The notes under the pieces are model-generated. The model was not told the DNA's origin, made no database searches, and saw only the letters and a program-made list of their open reading frames with translations. DNA of 64,000 bases from an uncultured Desulfovibrio sp. (lineage in GTDB: Bacteria; Desulfobacterota; Desulfovibrionia; Desulfovibrionales; Desulfovibrionaceae). The DNA lies in contig NZ_CASDOY010000005.1 in the NCBI RefSeq assembly GCF_949282365.1, positions 1 through 64,000 on the forward strand, read 5' to 3'. The position numbers and the translations under genes are program-made. Below are positions 63,147 to 64,000 of this stretch, one piece after another. Positions within the stretch are counted from its first letter, which is position 1, and each line of letters begins with the position of its first letter.

Positions 63147-63419
63147 GTGAGTCAGGAACACTATAACCTTACCGTCCTGGGTACCGCGGTCTCCTTTCGG
63201 CATAGTGCCGATCTGGAACGGGTGCGCGAGGCCATCGCCCTTGTGGAAGGACGGTTTGCAGACCAGAAACTGAGGTCACACGGCATGCAGAGCAAGGATA
63301 TTCTGCTGACGGTACTGGCTCTTGGTCTGGCGGATGATTTGTTGCAATCGCAAAAAAAGCTGGACGATGTGCAGAATCGCATCGAAGCCATGCTTTCAAA
63401 GATAGAAGAGTCCGTTTAA
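63147..63419 (+). CDS. zapA: Cell division protein ZapA
   Basis: A 90-residue protein. The N-terminal ZapA globular part is short (NLTVLGTAVSFRHSADLE), and the coiled-coil C-terminus (LGLADDLLQSQKKLDDVQNR) drives tetramer formation. ZapA bundles FtsZ filaments. It starts with GTG at 63147. The 6S RNA follows 17 bases downstream, an arrangement conserved in many proteobacteria. Confidence 0.88.
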   Translation: MSQEHYNLTVLGTAVSFRHSADLERVREAIALVEGRFADQKLRSHGMQSKDILLTVLALGLADDLLQSQKKLDDVQNRIEAMLSKIEESV

Positions 63420-63436
63420 GTCATCAATGACAGCAT

Positions 63437-63614
63437 ATTTCCCTGGAGTGTGCGTGATTTATGACTCGGTGCTGACCTTACAAGCATAAAAAAGGGAGCT
63501 GTCTCTGCTTTTTGTGAGCACGCCCGCTTGCGGGAAGCCTGAGAAAAGTACACGGCCCCCACCTGGGAGACCAGGTTCTGCATCGAAGTCATGACACGGC
63601 GCTCTGGGGATTTT
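63437..63614 (+). ncRNA. ssrS: 6S RNA
   Basis: The position directly after zapA is the usual one. The ends pair as TCCCTGGAGTG (63439-63449) with CGCTCTGGGGA (63600-63610). Next, ATGACTCGGTGC (63461-63472) pairs with GCATCG-A-AGTCAT (about 63580-63592). The inner segment GAGCACGCCCGCTTGCGGGAAGCCTGAGAAAAG closely follows the conserved E. coli run GAGCAUGCUCG...GAGAAGCCUUAAAA. It binds sigma-70 RNA polymerase and imitates an open promoter. Exact ends are estimated. Confidence 0.85.
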
Positions 63615-63782
63615 TCTGTCCCGTGCCGTACTCCTTGCACGCTTCGGCGTGGTCTTTGCCTGCAGCCATCCTGATGCCGTTTTACGGTCAGAAGCCAGCC
63701 CTCCGCCCTGTGGACCTCGAGCGGAGGCTGGCTTCCGCTGTTTATGTTGCCGGGGGATCCCCGTTGATTATAGAGGATGGTT

Positions 63783-64000
63783 ATGGATTTCATGGATATC
63801 TTATGGCTGGCCCTTGCCGCTGTGGCCGGGCTGCTGGCCGGTGCCCTGGTGTACAAAAGCGTGACCACCAAGCGCATCGGCGATGCTGACGAGCTGGCCA
63901 AACGCATCGTGGAAGAAGCGCGCAAGGAGGCCCAGGCGCAGAAAAAGGAAATACTCATCCAGGGGCAGGATGACCTTTTCAACCAGAAGCGCGAACTGGA
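63783..64000 (+). CDS. rny: Ribonuclease Y, N-terminal part
   Basis: The first 72 codons; the gene runs off the right edge. A single transmembrane helix (DILWLALAAVAGLLAGALVY) is followed by a charged coiled coil (DELAKRIVEEARKEAQAQKKE), as at the start of RNase Y, a membrane-bound mRNA-decay endonuclease. The HD and KH domains would lie beyond the window. GAGGATGG precedes ATG 63783. Confidence 0.85.
   Translation, partial: MDFMDILWLALAAVAGLLAGALVYKSVTTKRIGDADELAKRIVEEARKEAQAQKKEILIQGQDDLFNQKREL

Overview
The window is about 64 kb of high-G+C chromosome that reads as a sulfate-reducing deltaproteobacterium of the Desulfovibrio group, probably a host-associated species. The evidence is a Mop-type aldehyde oxidoreductase whose iron-sulfur cysteines fall at the same residue numbers as the Desulfovibrio gigas enzyme, a TunR-type tungstate/molybdate regulator, anaerobic class III ribonucleotide reductase, NifU/NifS, and dicluster iron-sulfur flavoproteins. 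Most genes use strong GGAGG-type ribosome sites and many stop and start codons overlap as ATGA. The species name is inference.

Left part (1-16 kb): the end of a DUF4139 protein; larA (lactate-racemase family); then a cobalamin riboswitch followed by an anaerobic ribonucleotide reductase operon. In that operon NrdD is split: the 751-residue body has no glycyl-radical motif, and a separate 55-codon gene (5775-5942) carries it, followed by the activase nrdG. A low-G+C island (about 6.8-8.6 kb, minus strand) holds a type II restriction endonuclease overlapping its DNA methyltransferase. Leftward genes follow: gph-ferredoxin, then metA-iscR-nifU-nifS, with a well-formed promoter carrying a palindrome in front of metA. 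A carbamoyltransferase relative that has lost its phosphate-binding motif and a two-gene ThrE-like exporter complete this part.

Molybdenum block (16.5-33.6 kb): a molybdopterin-binding protein, mop, then eight tightly packed genes: an NADPH/flavin dicluster protein, a small CxxC protein, a methyltransferase, a C-GCAxxG-C-C protein, a radical SAM protein, an AMP-ligase-like protein, a MocA-like nucleotidyltransferase fused to an HD domain, and a histidine phosphatase. They end at tandem terminators. Next to them lie tunR (minus) and divergent modA-modB-modC. I read the whole block as supply of molybdate, cofactor tailoring and insertion, and the Mop enzyme. What the radical SAM/methyltransferase/ligase set does is not settled, and this is one of the two most interesting systems here.

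Right part (34-64 kb): mostly housekeeping. It holds an EamA exporter, a DUF4037 nucleotidyltransferase-like protein, a TPR protein, a histidine-acid-phosphatase relative with altered catalytic motifs, argF, an S24 repressor, dapA, an HU/IHF protein, prfB with the classical programmed frameshift, lnt, corC, mnmG, an M20 peptidase, a PxxKW cysteine-rich protein, an amidohydrolase, an alpha/beta hydrolase, yajC-secD-secF, a cbpA-cbpM-clpB chaperone group, glmU, zapB-zapA, a 6S RNA, and the start of rny. No tRNA, rRNA, CRISPR array, prophage or insertion sequence was recognised.
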